Part shown: positions 8,547-18,062 of the stretch, piece by piece
Layout: each line of letters begins with the position of its first letter
Position numbering within the stretch: the first letter of the stretch is position 1
Assembly: GCA_023957995.1 (NCBI GenBank)
Contig: JAMLGK010000009.1
Span: 1-64,000, forward strand
DNA: 64,000 bases
DNA from: Microthrixaceae bacterium
GTDB lineage: Bacteria > Actinomycetota > Acidimicrobiia > Acidimicrobiales > Microtrichaceae
Direction: 5' to 3'
Notes under the pieces: model-generated
What the model was told of the DNA's origin: nothing
Seen by the model: the letters and a program-made list of their open reading frames with translations, nothing else
The model's database searches: none
Position numbers and translations under genes: made by a program

Positions 8547-9761
8547 TCAGGGGATGATCCGCCCGAGCAGTACCTCGCTGGTGAACCAGACGGTGCCCGA
8601 CAGTGCGATCGCGGCGACCCCGACCCGGCGCGCCCTCGTATCGGCCCACTGGGCCAGCGCGATCGTGAAGGGTGCGGCGACCATGCAGTAGCGCCCGACC
8701 GAGTCCATGTTGTTCCCACCCACCGCCACGATCCAGGTGACAGCCATGAAGGCGAGCCACGAGAGCCGTTGGGAATGCCGCCAGGCGATTACGAACAGCG
8801 CCGCGAAGCCCAGTGCGAACACGACGTTGTACACGTCGTGAAGGTGGCCGCCGGCGAAGTCGATGCCAGCCTGGGCGAGTCGGCTCAGCGGGTCACGGAA
8901 CCCGTCGCGCAGCTGTCGTTGGATCCGGTAGGCCTCGAACACGTCCCCGGTTCGCCGTGACACGACCCAGAGCGCGATCGCCAGTCCCGCCGCAGGGGCC
9001 CCGACGGCGGCACCCCAACGCAGTGCGGTCGCTGTGTGGTTGGTCGTGCCGTGCTCGGTTGTTGCCTGCTCGGCGGATCTGTCGTGTGCGAGCTGGTGCA
9101 GGTCGTTTCGTGCGCGGTACCACTGGAAAGCCTCCACCGCTGCGGGCAGCGCCAACAGGATCCCGGCAGGACGCAGCAGACCCGCTGCGAGTCCACCGAG
9201 TGCGGCCCACCCGGGTCGTCCTCTCAGCAGTGCCCAGAGAACAGCGGTTGCGATCAGCAGCATCAGTGATTCGCTGTAGGCGAAGACCATCACGTTTGCA
9301 GCCGGAATGATCGAGACCATCCACGCCGCGCGGATGCCCACCGCAGGTTCGCCGGTGCCCTCGGCCGCCAGGCGCCAGACCAGCACCGCTGCGCCGATGG
9401 CGGCGACGTTGGCCACGAAGAGCAGGGCCAGATCGGTGTGCCCCAGGAACAGGGTCTCGAAGACGCGGCCGATCGCCGGGTAGCCCGGGAAGAACCTCAC
9501 CGCGTCGGTGGGTACCTCGCTGCCGGAGTACCAACCGCGTGTGATCACCCGGTAGAAGGTTCCGTCCCAGGTCATCAGACCCTGATCGAGGTGGAGTCGA
9601 CCATCGGGTAGGGCTACCGAACCCGACAGCCCGTGTGCGAGCAGGAATCCGATCCCCACGGCCACCCTTGCCGCCAGCCAGCCCAGAAGCGCCGCGCGCA
9701 ATCCGTCGGACCACCGCAGAGCGGCGCCGTGGTCGCTCAGTTGTTCGGTCTGCGGACCCAC
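8547..9761 (-). CDS. PIG-V-like integral membrane mannosyltransferase
   Basis: About 404 residues with roughly nine to ten hydrophobic helices. The first loop carries the PIG-V signature LMTWDGTFYRVITRGWY followed by RFFPGYPAIGRVF, which places the catalytic Asp after the first helix. PIG-V-type enzymes use polyprenyl-phosphate-mannose and face the periplasm. I chose GTG 9761, which overlaps the end of the upstream GT39 gene by 25 bases and suggests coupled translation. With the next genes it forms a minus-strand envelope glycan block. The acceptor cannot be read from sequence. Confidence 0.7.
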   Translation of the reverse strand: MGPQTEQLSDHGAALRWSDGLRAALLGWLAARVAVGIGFLLAHGLSGSVALPDGRLHLDQGLMTWDGTFYRVITRGWYSGSEVPTDAVRFFPGYPAIGRVFETLFLGHTDLALLFVANVAAIGAAVLVWRLAAEGTGEPAVGIRAAWMVSIIPAANVMVFAYSESLMLLIATAVLWALLRGRPGWAALGGLAAGLLRPAGILLALPAAVEAFQWYRARNDLHQLAHDRSAEQATTEHGTTNHTATALRWGAAVGAPAAGLAIALWVVSRRTGDVFEAYRIQRQLRDGFRDPLSRLAQAGIDFAGGHLHDVYNVVFALGFAALFVIAWRHSQRLSWLAFMAVTWIVAVGGNNMDSVGRYCMVAAPFTIALAQWADTRARRVGVAAIALSGTVWFTSEVLLGRIIP

Positions 9762-11398
9762 AGCGACATGCCCTCGAAGAAGTTGTCGGCATCGGCGTTG
9801 ACCAGCAGTTCCACCGGCGCCCCGTCGGCGCCGAGTGCCGCCAGCACCCCTTCGCACTTGCCCTCGAAGGTGAGGTAGCTGGTGTTGACCACCGCATAGA
9901 CCGCCCATCGGTCGTCAGCATCGGCGTCCGCCAGAGCTGCTGCCACGAACTCCGCGGGGTCCGCAGCCTCGTTCCGTTCGCCGTAGTCGACCCAGTCGAC
10001 GAAGCGCGGGTCGCCCTCGGGGAACGGCACGACCGCCACATCCAGACCGCGTTGGCGCAGCGCTCTGAGCGTCGCCGGGGCCAGCTGGTCCGGACACGCG
10101 ACGACCAGCGCCTCGGGTGTGCCGGTGGCCTCCAGGTCTGCCGCGATGGCATCGACCACCACACCGGCCTGGGTGCGGTCGCTGACGATCTCGGCCCCCG
10201 CCCCCACCACCAGGGCGAGACACACCACGGCGGTGGCCAGCCAGGTGGCGCGACGGGTGCGGATCATCGCCAGTCCGGCCGCGGAACAGAGCACGAACAG
10301 CGGCACGACAGCGGCCGCATACCTGCTGGCATAGGTCGACGACGCAACCGCGGAGGTGGCCCAACCGATCGCGAGCGTGAGCACCAGCACGCTCAGTTCG
10401 GCTCCGATGCGGGCCCGGGGTGTGGGGACCAGTTCGATCACCTGGTGGCCCGCCCGGGTGCGGATCGTGCCGAACACCGCCACGGCGATGGCGATTACCA
10501 ACGCGTACGACATGAGCTGGAGCTCTCCGAAGCCACCACCGACGAAGTCGGTCACGGTCACCACCAGGATCGTGGCAGGTCGGAACACCTCGCCCCACGG
10601 AGTGCCGGTGTGGGCCGACTGGTACAGCATCGTGGGTACCCAGGGCAGGAACAGGATCACGCCGACCGCCAGCGAGCCGAGGCAGATCCAGCTCCGTCGT
10701 CGACGCTCGGCGTCCAGCGCCCTGAAACCGATCGTCAGCACCACGAGTGCGGTCGCTCCACCCAACCAGAGGGTCCAGTAGTGCGAGTAGAGGAGCAGCG
10801 CGGTGACCAGCGCCAGTCCGACAGCCGGGGGCCATGGCGAGGAGGTGGGTCGATCGATCCGGCCCGGGTCGCCCACGAGGGAGTCCAGCAACAGGTATGC
10901 CACCAACACCAGCGTCGACACGAGCGCGTACATGCGCGTCTCGGCGCCGTAGCGCACGGCGAACGGCAGAACCGACCAGATGGCGGCGGCGATCAGCCCG
11001 ACCCGGTGGCCGCCGAGGCCCTCGGCCACCGCTCGCCGCCCGACTCGTCGGCCGGCCAGATAGGCCAGGGGTATTCCGGCCACCGAGATCAGCCCCGAGA
11101 GCGCGCGGATCCACCAGTCCGAGGAACCCGCGAGGGCCCACAGGTGCAGGAGGAAGTAGTACAGGGGCGGGTGGCCGTCGTGGCGCAGCGCGTCGGGTAT
11201 CTCGCTCACCGGGAGCTGTGAGATGTTCACCGAGAGGGCTTCGTCCAGCCACAGACCGCTGCGGGGCAGGAAGCGCAACACGGTGCCGACCAGGGCCATC
11301 ACGATGGTCACCACCACCAGGGCGGTGTCGGCTCTCGGTGCGCGGTTGGCCGACCGCTCTACGCCGGCGCTGCGTGATGTGTGGGTGACGTCGCTCAT
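9737..11398 (-). CDS. GT39-like (dolichyl-P-mannose-type) membrane glycosyltransferase
   Basis: 553 residues, ATG at 11398, about ten to eleven transmembrane helices. The first external loop has LWLDEALSV, the conserved DE pair of GT-C enzymes, followed by DGHPPLYYFLLHLW, the usual GT39/ArnT-like stretch. The last ~130 residues form a soluble domain on the outer side. Such enzymes transfer sugars from polyprenyl-phosphate donors to proteins or lipids at the outer face of the membrane. Its end overlaps the start of the PIG-V-like gene. Confidence 0.78.
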   Translation of the reverse strand: MSDVTHTSRSAGVERSANRAPRADTALVVVTIVMALVGTVLRFLPRSGLWLDEALSVNISQLPVSEIPDALRHDGHPPLYYFLLHLWALAGSSDWWIRALSGLISVAGIPLAYLAGRRVGRRAVAEGLGGHRVGLIAAAIWSVLPFAVRYGAETRMYALVSTLVLVAYLLLDSLVGDPGRIDRPTSSPWPPAVGLALVTALLLYSHYWTLWLGGATALVVLTIGFRALDAERRRRSWICLGSLAVGVILFLPWVPTMLYQSAHTGTPWGEVFRPATILVVTVTDFVGGGFGELQLMSYALVIAIAVAVFGTIRTRAGHQVIELVPTPRARIGAELSVLVLTLAIGWATSAVASSTYASRYAAAVVPLFVLCSAAGLAMIRTRRATWLATAVVCLALVVGAGAEIVSDRTQAGVVVDAIAADLEATGTPEALVVACPDQLAPATLRALRQRGLDVAVVPFPEGDPRFVDWVDYGERNEAADPAEFVAAALADADADDRWAVYAVVNTSYLTFEGKCEGVLAALGADGAPVELLVNADADNFFEGMSLWVRRPNN

Positions 11399-11456
11399 GT
11401 GGTTGACACCGGGGGTGGAGTGCTCGGCACGGCACCGCTGTGGTGCCGGGGAACCA

Positions 11457-12836
11457 TCAGTCTGGCCGGTGTCCGCCGTTGCGGTGAAGACCGTGGGGGT
11501 GACCGGGTCCGGGCGGGTCGGTGGTTGCCAGACGACCCAGCGCGTCGGCCATGGCCGTGGCGCCCTCGGCCCAGGCCCGGGGCTGGTACCGGCCTGCGGT
11601 CTCGACCAGTGCCCGGTGGTGCGCCGGGTCGATCAGGTGTCGCTCCACCGCAACACACAGGGCATCCAGGTCAGTTGGATCGATGGTCTCGACGAACCCG
11701 CCTCCGGCCTCTGCCAGAGCACCTCCGGTGGAGGCGAGGGTGGGGCTCCCGTGGCCGAGGGCCTCCATCACCGGTACCCCGAGCCCCTCGTAGTGCGAGG
11801 GCGCGATCGTGAGGAAGGCATTGCGGTAGAGCCAGGCGAGTTGTTGGTCCGTCACCGCGTCGGGCCAGGCGAGGCGGCTGCCGTTGAGTGGGCTCGAGCG
11901 GATCCGCTCGGCCAGTTCGTCCACCATCCACCCCTGCCGCCCCACGAGGACGAGCCCGAGGTCGTCGTGGCGCCGGGCGAGTCGCTCGAACGCGTCCAGC
12001 ACCAGCGCCTGGTTCTTGCGGGGCTCCAGGGTCCCCACGACCAGCAGGAACCGGCCGATCCCCGCAGGCAGTTCAGGTCGTTCGGGCTCCCCTTCGGACC
12101 TGGGGAGTTCTGCTCCCAGAGGGATGACCTCACAGTTGAGCTCGTGGGTGAACCCGCGGCGCCGGGCCACCGAGCGCAGGTCGGCCTCGGTGTTGTGCGA
12201 GATGCACAGGAAGAGTCCGCTGTGCTCCAGGTGTGCATCCAGCCATCCGCCGAACAGTCTCCGTTGGCCCTCGTCGAACCACTCCGGATGCAGCTCGGGC
12301 ATCACGTCGGCGATCATCACCGCGGAGTGGACTCCCTCAGCGGCCAGTCGGGTGAGGAGCTCGGCCCGCGGTGCCGGGTCGTTCCAGGCAGGTTCGAGGT
12401 CTAGCCAGACCGAGCCGTAGGCGGGGATCCCCAGCTGGAGGCCCCGCAGTGTGGGCGAGGTCGTCATCCGGCGCCGTTGGTTGGAGATGATCGCCCGGGA
12501 TCGTCCGACCACCGGCAGGGCGGCGGCGCGTCGCACCGCGGGGGAGAGCGGGCCGAAGCGGTCAGCACGACGGCGGTTCGATCCGCCCGCGGGATGCCTG
12601 GCCAACTGCGACGACTCCGATTCGGTGAGTCGCCGGTGGTCGTTGCGTCCGGTTGCCACGACCGGAACCAGGCGGATCGGCGCTGCCGGCAGCTGGTCGA
12701 CCTCGGAGATCAGGCACCGCACCATGCGTTCATAGCCAGCGGTGAACTGCGCGGCGACGGTGGTGGTCACCTCCACGTAGACGGTCGTGGGTCCCTCATC
12801 GGCCGTCGACTCGCCAGTCATCGACTCACCGGCCAT
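11457..12836 (-). CDS. GT4 family glycosyltransferase
   Basis: 459 residues. The C-terminal Rossmann half is typical of GT4: FLLVVGTLEPRKNQ, LVLVGRQGW, and the EX7E signature EGLGVPVME near residue 375. The N-terminus begins M-A-G-E-S/M-T-G-E-S, encoded by an imperfect 15-bp repeat. ATG 12836 overlaps the end of the double GT4 gene by 11 bases, and ATG 12821 is an alternative. The enzyme should use a nucleotide sugar in the cytoplasm and probably acts in sequence with the neighbouring transferases. Confidence 0.8.
   Translation of the reverse strand: MAGESMTGESTADEGPTTVYVEVTTTVAAQFTAGYERMVRCLISEVDQLPAAPIRLVPVVATGRNDHRRLTESESSQLARHPAGGSNRRRADRFGPLSPAVRRAAALPVVGRSRAIISNQRRRMTTSPTLRGLQLGIPAYGSVWLDLEPAWNDPAPRAELLTRLAAEGVHSAVMIADVMPELHPEWFDEGQRRLFGGWLDAHLEHSGLFLCISHNTEADLRSVARRRGFTHELNCEVIPLGAELPRSEGEPERPELPAGIGRFLLVVGTLEPRKNQALVLDAFERLARRHDDLGLVLVGRQGWMVDELAERIRSSPLNGSRLAWPDAVTDQQLAWLYRNAFLTIAPSHYEGLGVPVMEALGHGSPTLASTGGALAEAGGGFVETIDPTDLDALCVAVERHLIDPAHHRALVETAGRYQPRAWAEGATAMADALGRLATTDPPGPGHPHGLHRNGGHRPD
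12792..12836 (-). repeat. Imperfect 15-bp repeat at the start of a GT4 gene
   Basis: Read on the minus strand, three 15-base units encode MAGES, MTGES and TADEG. The repeat makes the true start codon ambiguous (12836 or 12821). It belongs to the same class of short tandem repeats seen at other gene ends in the window. Confidence 0.5.
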
Positions 12837-15345
12837 CGCCCCGGCCGCCTTCCGCCCGCTCGTCGGACTGCGTTGCATCGAGGTTGGTCTCGACCAGCGC
12901 CGCGAACCGCGATGAGGCGACCGACCAGTCGTAGTGCTGCTCCACCAGCTCGCGGGCCGCTGCGGCGAGCTCGGCGGGTGCACCGTGCAATGCGATCTCC
13001 TTGATGGCGTCCACGAAGCCGTCGATCCTCACCACCGTTGCGTAGCGCTGCGGATCCTCGATTCCCCTGACGCCGGTGGCGGTGCTGATGACGGGAACTC
13101 CGGCCGCGAAGTAGCGCAGCACCTTGAGGTTGGACCCGCCACCCGAGCGCATCGGATTGAGGGCCACGTCGGCGGCCGCGAGCAGCTCCACGAGACGGTC
13201 GTTGGACACCGCTCCGAGGAGCCGCACGTTGGCGGGGCAGTCGTGGGGATCGAGTTGGTCGGAGTGCTCACCCGACAGCAGGAACAACACACCCGGGGTG
13301 GCGGGCGCCATCGCGAGTACCTCGCGTGCGGCGTCGATGTTCGGTCGGTGCGCCGAGCCGACGAACACCGCGACCGCCGTCGGTGAACCACCGGGGTCGA
13401 GTTCGGCGAGGACCTTCCGGCGGGCCTCGAGGCGTTGTTCGGCTGTGGGCACCACCACCGTCCCGGTGTCCACGCCGTTGGGGATCACGGTCACCGAGCC
13501 CCGCTGCAGCCCGTGGTCGTCCTCCAGGGAACGCCCGTCCTCGGCGGTGGTGGCGACCACCACGCGTGCCCTGCTCACCGCGACACCCTCGGCATCGGTC
13601 ACCCGGTCGAGCATCCATCGACCGGCATCGGTGGCGGGGAACATCTGGGCCTTGAGGGTGCGTTCGTGGTTGTGGGCATCCAGCACCAGCGCAACATCGG
13701 GGGCCAGGTCCAGTGCCATCGGAGCCAGGTAGGGCTGCACCGCGACCACGGCCTGGGCACCATCGAGGGCTTCCCGCGCGGCGCGCGCCAGTTCCGGACT
13801 GGATCTCCAGAGCACCGAGGCAGCGACATCGGTGATGGAGACGTTCGCGGTGAGCCTACGGAGTCGACGCTCGGCATCCAGGTGCCGTTGCGAGAGGGGG
13901 ACGCTCACCTCGGTCAGGCCCACCCCGAGGGTGGCGCGCGTGGAGTTCCCGTCCGGCGAGATGCTCACCACCTCCACGTCCCAGCCGCGAGCGGCCAGGG
14001 CGCCCAGCAGGTGACGGGCACGTTGTGGTCCGCCGCCCGGCCAATCCGCGATCGGATAGGTGCTGAGCGCAGCGATTCGGCCCCGCCGTCCCGGAGCGGC
14101 CCGGCGTACCGGTGGTGCTTCGAGCAGCGAATCCACCGCCGCCGGCCATGAGTGCTCCGCCGCGGTGGCACGGGCGTTGTCGCCCATGCGTGCGGCCCGG
14201 CGCTGGTCGGTGGCGATCCGGGTCATCGCCTCTTCGATGGCTGCGGGATCGGGTTCGACCACCAGCGCATCGTGTCCCGGCGTTGCGAGGTCGGCCGGTC
14301 CTCCGGAGTCCGTGGTGGTGATCACCGGCCGTCCGGCCTGGAACGCCTCGATGGTGACGTAGCCGAAGTCCTCGGCCCGGGGCGTCACGAGCACCGCGTT
14401 GCTGTTCAGGTAGGCATCTGCCAGTTCGGCATCGGAGAGCCGCCCGGCGAAGGTGATCCGCGGGTCGCCGCCCGCCATCGCTTCGAGCCGGTCCCGGTCG
14501 GGGCCGTCGCCCACGATCGTCAACGTCCGGTCGCTCGCACCGCTGCGCTGCATCGCCCGGACAGCGAGGTCGAAGCGTTTCGGCTCATCGAGGCGACCCA
14601 CCGCGAGGAAACGGACCCGCTCGGGTGATCCGGGCGGTGCCTCCACCGAAGGTGGGTCCGGAAGACACGACGGAGGTGTCAACACCTCGGGCTCCACCCC
14701 CGCCGGGAAGTAGTCGGCCCGGCCGGCCACCACCGATGAGATGCAGAGGTGCCTGCGGATCCGACGTGGATCGAGCGCCCAACCGTCGAGCAGGTGCACG
14801 ACCGAGCGGGCCAGGGGCCCCGGAAGTGCCAGCGGGTCGGCCGGGTCCGACCCATCGAGGCCGGCATCGTGGGCCGAACTGCGCACAAGGTCGATCAGGT
14901 CGAAGGGATCGGGTGGCGCCATCGCCGGGTCGGTCCGGTGCGCATCGAGCAGTTCGACCAGAGGATCCAGTTGCCGAGGTGGACGCCGGACCGACTCGTG
15001 CGCGGCCGCGTTGTAGGTGTCGTAGAGGCCGCGCAGCGGATGCAGCATCCACACGACGTGGTTGCGGTGTTGCACCATCCACGCGGGGTACTTGCCCGAG
15101 ATCACCAGGTCCACGTGGTCGAGGTCGATGGTGGCGAAGGTCTCGTATCCGTCGAGCAGGTCCAACAGGGTCTGCTCGCGCACGGGGACCTTCACCAGGT
15201 CGGCCTCCACGCCAGCGTTCTCGAGGGAGCGGCGAAGGGTCTCCCAGTGGCGCTCGGCTCCGCCGAGACGGAGCGGTACCGGACTGGGAGCGATCACCAC
15301 GGCGGTGCGGACAGGTGTTGGGCCGCCTGTGGAGGGCTCGTTCAC
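12826..15345 (-). CDS. Bifunctional protein with two tandem GT4 glycosyltransferase domains
   Basis: 839 residues from GTG 15345, roughly twice the usual GT4 length. The first unit (about 1-420) starts with VVIAPSPVPLRLGGAERHW and ends with the catalytic region RVRFLAVGRLDEPKRFD and EX7E motif EDFGYVTIE. The second unit (about 430-839) starts IAALSTYPIADWPGGGPQRARHL and has VIPNGVDTG, VFVGSAHRPN and NPMRSGGGSNLKVLRYFAAG. The second unit follows the Gly-rich 'SGGGxxxKVL' subtype, which lacks a classical EX7E. Two sugars may be added in succession. The start overlaps the upstream 78-residue gene by four bases (GTGA). Confidence 0.78.
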   Translation of the reverse strand: MNEPSTGGPTPVRTAVVIAPSPVPLRLGGAERHWETLRRSLENAGVEADLVKVPVREQTLLDLLDGYETFATIDLDHVDLVISGKYPAWMVQHRNHVVWMLHPLRGLYDTYNAAAHESVRRPPRQLDPLVELLDAHRTDPAMAPPDPFDLIDLVRSSAHDAGLDGSDPADPLALPGPLARSVVHLLDGWALDPRRIRRHLCISSVVAGRADYFPAGVEPEVLTPPSCLPDPPSVEAPPGSPERVRFLAVGRLDEPKRFDLAVRAMQRSGASDRTLTIVGDGPDRDRLEAMAGGDPRITFAGRLSDAELADAYLNSNAVLVTPRAEDFGYVTIEAFQAGRPVITTTDSGGPADLATPGHDALVVEPDPAAIEEAMTRIATDQRRAARMGDNARATAAEHSWPAAVDSLLEAPPVRRAAPGRRGRIAALSTYPIADWPGGGPQRARHLLGALAARGWDVEVVSISPDGNSTRATLGVGLTEVSVPLSQRHLDAERRLRRLTANVSITDVAASVLWRSSPELARAAREALDGAQAVVAVQPYLAPMALDLAPDVALVLDAHNHERTLKAQMFPATDAGRWMLDRVTDAEGVAVSRARVVVATTAEDGRSLEDDHGLQRGSVTVIPNGVDTGTVVVPTAEQRLEARRKVLAELDPGGSPTAVAVFVGSAHRPNIDAAREVLAMAPATPGVLFLLSGEHSDQLDPHDCPANVRLLGAVSNDRLVELLAAADVALNPMRSGGGSNLKVLRYFAAGVPVISTATGVRGIEDPQRYATVVRIDGFVDAIKEIALHGAPAELAAAARELVEQHYDWSVASSRFAALVETNLDATQSDERAEGGRGDGR

Positions 15346-15578
15346 GAGGGCCGCATTCCACGAACGTCGCGTCGCTGGCGGCGCGCAGCGCGGGCCGACA
15401 GCGATGAGCCGACCGCCGGATCGTTGGCGCGCTCCACGATGCGGTCCATCTCCGCTCCGACCGAGCCCGAGCGCAGCACCGCACCCAGTTGCTTGGTGGA
15501 CCTGAACAGCCAGCGTGCCCCGCGTGCCGGGGCGGCATCTCCCGAGGCCAGCCAGCGGCGTAGTTCCCGGCGCTTCAC
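15342..15578 (-). CDS. Small basic protein coupled between aminotransferase and glycosyltransferase
   Basis: 78 residues, starting MKRRELRRWLAS and rich in Arg and Ala. There is no membrane helix or known motif. The ATG overlaps the stop of the aminotransferase gene (ATGA, 15575-15578), and its stop overlaps the GTG of the double GT4 gene (15342-15345). This perfect four-base coupling on both sides is the main reason to think the gene is real. No function can be read from sequence; a small adaptor for the glycosyltransferase is a guess. Confidence 0.55.
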   Translation of the reverse strand: MKRRELRRWLASGDAAPARGARWLFRSTKQLGAVLRSGSVGAEMDRIVERANDPAVGSSLSARAARRQRRDVRGMRPS

Positions 15579-16780
15579 TGCTGCTCCGATCCGAACGGAT
15601 CACGTGGCGCCGTTGTGAACCAGCGGCCCAGCCGGGCGGCGGCCTCGTTGATCATCTCCGCGTCACCGGCGACCGAGAAGCGCACGAACCGATGCCCCCG
15701 GTGGCCATCGAAGTCGTGGCCCGGCGTCGCTGCCACACCGATATCCCGGAGCCAGCGGGAACACAGCTCGGTGGAATCGCCGAACTCGCCGAGGTCGGCC
15801 CACACGTAGAAGGCCCCCTCCGCCGGCGCGATGTCGACCACGCCGTGGGAGCGCAGCACGTCCTCGAGGATCTTCGCGTTGGAGCGGTAGGACGTGGCGA
15901 GCTCGTCCAGCTCCCGGGTCGCTCCGAGGGCTGCGAGCGCGCCCCACTGGGAGAGGGTGGGGGGAGCCAGGTAGAGGTTCTGGGACAGCCGTTCCACCGG
16001 CCGCACCAGTTGTTCGGGGACCACCATCCAGCCGAGTCTCCAGCCGGTCATGCAGAAGTACTTCGAGAAGCTCTGCATCACCACCGCATCGGGGAACCCC
16101 GTGGCGCTCGGGAGCCGCTCGGAGGAGGTCCCGTGGTAGATCTCATCGACCACCATGGTGGTTCCACGGTCTTCGCACCACCGGTGCAGGTCCGCCAGGT
16201 CGGACCGCGTCAGCACCGAACCGGTGGGGTTGGCCGGGCTGGCGACCACGAGGGCGGCCGGTCCTGCATCGAGGGGCGCAGCATCCAGCACGTCGGGGGT
16301 GAGGCGGTACCCGGTCGAGGAGTCGACCCGGGCCGTGACGACCTCGAGACCGAGCACGCGAGCGGTGTTCGCGTAGCAGGGGTAGCCCGGTTCGGTCACC
16401 ACCACCGCATCGCCGGGGTCGGCGAGAGCGGCGAGGGCCAGGACGCACCCGGCCGAGGCACCGGATGTGATCACGACCCGTTCCGGGTCCACCTCTGTGC
16501 CGTGGCGTTCGCGATGGAACTCGGCGATTCTCGAACGCAGTTCCGGCATGCCCAACGAATCGGTGTAGCCGTGGGGCGCTGCCATCGCCGCCTGCGCCGC
16601 CCGCAGAGCCACCGCGGGTGGCCCGGCCGCGGGCTGACCCACTTCGAGGTGACACGTCTCGGGCAGCGAGGACTCCGCGGTCCGAACGGTCTCGTCGCGT
16701 TCCCGCGCAGCGCGAACGGTGTCCATCACCTCGAAGGCAGGGATCGCGGCGGCGCGCTCGGAGACGCGCGTAGGTGTCAT
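15575..16780 (-). CDS. PLP-dependent class I/II aminotransferase (Rv3565/AspB-like)
   Basis: 401 residues, ATG 16780. Fold-type I features are complete: SPANPTG (181-187), VDEIYHG (211-217), the PLP lysine K240 in SFSKYFCMTGWR, and the terminal arginine region RFVRFSVAG. From memory, it resembles the aminotransferase at the end of the mycobacterial ring C/D cluster (Rv3565). It also lies beside lipid-catabolic genes here, though it is translationally coupled to a small gene and a glycosyltransferase. The amino donor and acceptor are unknown. Aspartate or an aromatic amino acid would be usual for the family. Confidence 0.78.
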   Translation of the reverse strand: MTPTRVSERAAAIPAFEVMDTVRAARERDETVRTAESSLPETCHLEVGQPAAGPPAVALRAAQAAMAAPHGYTDSLGMPELRSRIAEFHRERHGTEVDPERVVITSGASAGCVLALAALADPGDAVVVTEPGYPCYANTARVLGLEVVTARVDSSTGYRLTPDVLDAAPLDAGPAALVVASPANPTGSVLTRSDLADLHRWCEDRGTTMVVDEIYHGTSSERLPSATGFPDAVVMQSFSKYFCMTGWRLGWMVVPEQLVRPVERLSQNLYLAPPTLSQWGALAALGATRELDELATSYRSNAKILEDVLRSHGVVDIAPAEGAFYVWADLGEFGDSTELCSRWLRDIGVAATPGHDFDGHRGHRFVRFSVAGDAEMINEAAARLGRWFTTAPRDPFGSEQQ

Positions 16781-16850
16781 CGGGGCAATCGTAGGGGTCG
16801 CGCCCGGCAGGTTCGGTCTGCCCCGCCGTGCGTCTCGGCGGTCGGGCCGT

Positions 16851-18062
16851 TCAGCGGGTGAGCAGCACCGAGCTGCCGTGTCCGAACAGGCCCTGGTTGG
16901 CGGTGATGCCCACCTTCGGTGGCGCGCCGTCGGCTGCGATCGCCTGGCGGTCGCCCGCCTCGCCCCGCAGCTGCCAGGTGATCTCGCACACCTGCGCCAG
17001 CGCCTGGGCCGGCACGGCTTCGCCGAAACAGGCCAAGCCGCCCGACGGGTTCACCGGCAGCCTTCCGCCGAGGGTCGTCTCACCGTCGCGCAGGAGCTTC
17101 TCCGCACCGCCCACCTCGCAGAACCCGAGGTCCTCGTACCAGTCCAACTCCAGAGCGGTGGAGAGGTCGTACACCTCTGCCACTCCGACGTCCTCGGGGG
17201 ACACACCGGCCTGTTCATACGCCGCATGACCGATCGCCTGTTTGAAGGTGAGGTCCGGCGCCGGGATCCCGGCTGCAGAGTCGGTCGAGAACTCGGGCAT
17301 CTCGATGATCGTGTTCGGGAACGTCGGAGTCACCGTCGAGACAGCCGCGACGTCCACTCCACGTCGGTTGGTGAGTTTGCGTTCCGCGTACTCCCTGGAG
17401 GTGAGCACCACGGCGGCACCCCCGTCGGAGGTGGCGCAGATGTCGAGCAGTCGAAGTGGGCTGGCCACCAGCGGTGATGCGTCGACGTCGGCGGCGGTGA
17501 CCTCCTTGCGGTAGCGCGCGTTGGGATTGGAGAGTCCATGGGCGGCGTTCTTGACCTTCACCGCGGTGAAGTCCTCCGTGGTGGCCCCGAAGAGCTCCAT
17601 GCGCCTCCGTGCGTACAGCGCGAAGTAGGTGGGGTTGGTCGCTCCGAGCAGGTGGAAGCGCAGCCAGTCGGGGTCGTCGGTGCGTTCGCCGGCATTGGGT
17701 TTGAGGAAGCCCTTGGGGGTGGTGTCGGCACCCACCACGAGAGCCACGTCGCACATACCCGAGAGGATCCGTTGGCGAGCGGCCTCGAGCGCCATCGCTC
17801 CCGATGCGCAGGCGCCGTAGGCACTGGTCACCGGGATGCCGGTCCAACCGAGTGCCTGGGCGAAGGTGGCTCCGGCGACATACCCCGGGTAGCCGTTGCG
17901 CATGGTGTCGGCCCCGGCGACGAAACCCACGTCGGACCAGTCGATGCCGGCATCCGCCAGGGCCGCCCGGGCGGCCGCCACCCCGTAGGTGACGAAGTTC
18001 TCGCCCCACTTGCCCCACGGGTGCATGCCGACGCCCGCCACGTGTACTCGTTCGACGCTCAT
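16851..18062 (-). CDS. Thiolase-like lipid-transfer protein (Rv1627c-like)
   Basis: 403 residues. ATG 18062 sits seven bases after GGAGGAG and overlaps the DUF35 stop (ATGA). The thiolase fold is clear: GACASGAMALEAARQ with the nucleophile Cys, the VYDLSTALELDWYEDLG region, NPSGGLACFGEA, and the C-terminal GHGSS. The usual thiolase NEAF motif is absent, as in SCP-x/Ltp-type 'lipid-transfer' thiolases. Those enzymes catalyse retro-aldol or thiolytic cleavage of branched acyl-CoA and work as complexes with DUF35 proteins. My recall of Rv1627c matches most of the N-terminal half. The exact substrate here is unknown; a steroid or branched-lipid acyl-CoA is likely. Confidence 0.82.
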   Translation of the reverse strand: MSVERVHVAGVGMHPWGKWGENFVTYGVAAARAALADAGIDWSDVGFVAGADTMRNGYPGYVAGATFAQALGWTGIPVTSAYGACASGAMALEAARQRILSGMCDVALVVGADTTPKGFLKPNAGERTDDPDWLRFHLLGATNPTYFALYARRRMELFGATTEDFTAVKVKNAAHGLSNPNARYRKEVTAADVDASPLVASPLRLLDICATSDGGAAVVLTSREYAERKLTNRRGVDVAAVSTVTPTFPNTIIEMPEFSTDSAAGIPAPDLTFKQAIGHAAYEQAGVSPEDVGVAEVYDLSTALELDWYEDLGFCEVGGAEKLLRDGETTLGGRLPVNPSGGLACFGEAVPAQALAQVCEITWQLRGEAGDRQAIAADGAPPKVGITANQGLFGHGSSVLLTR

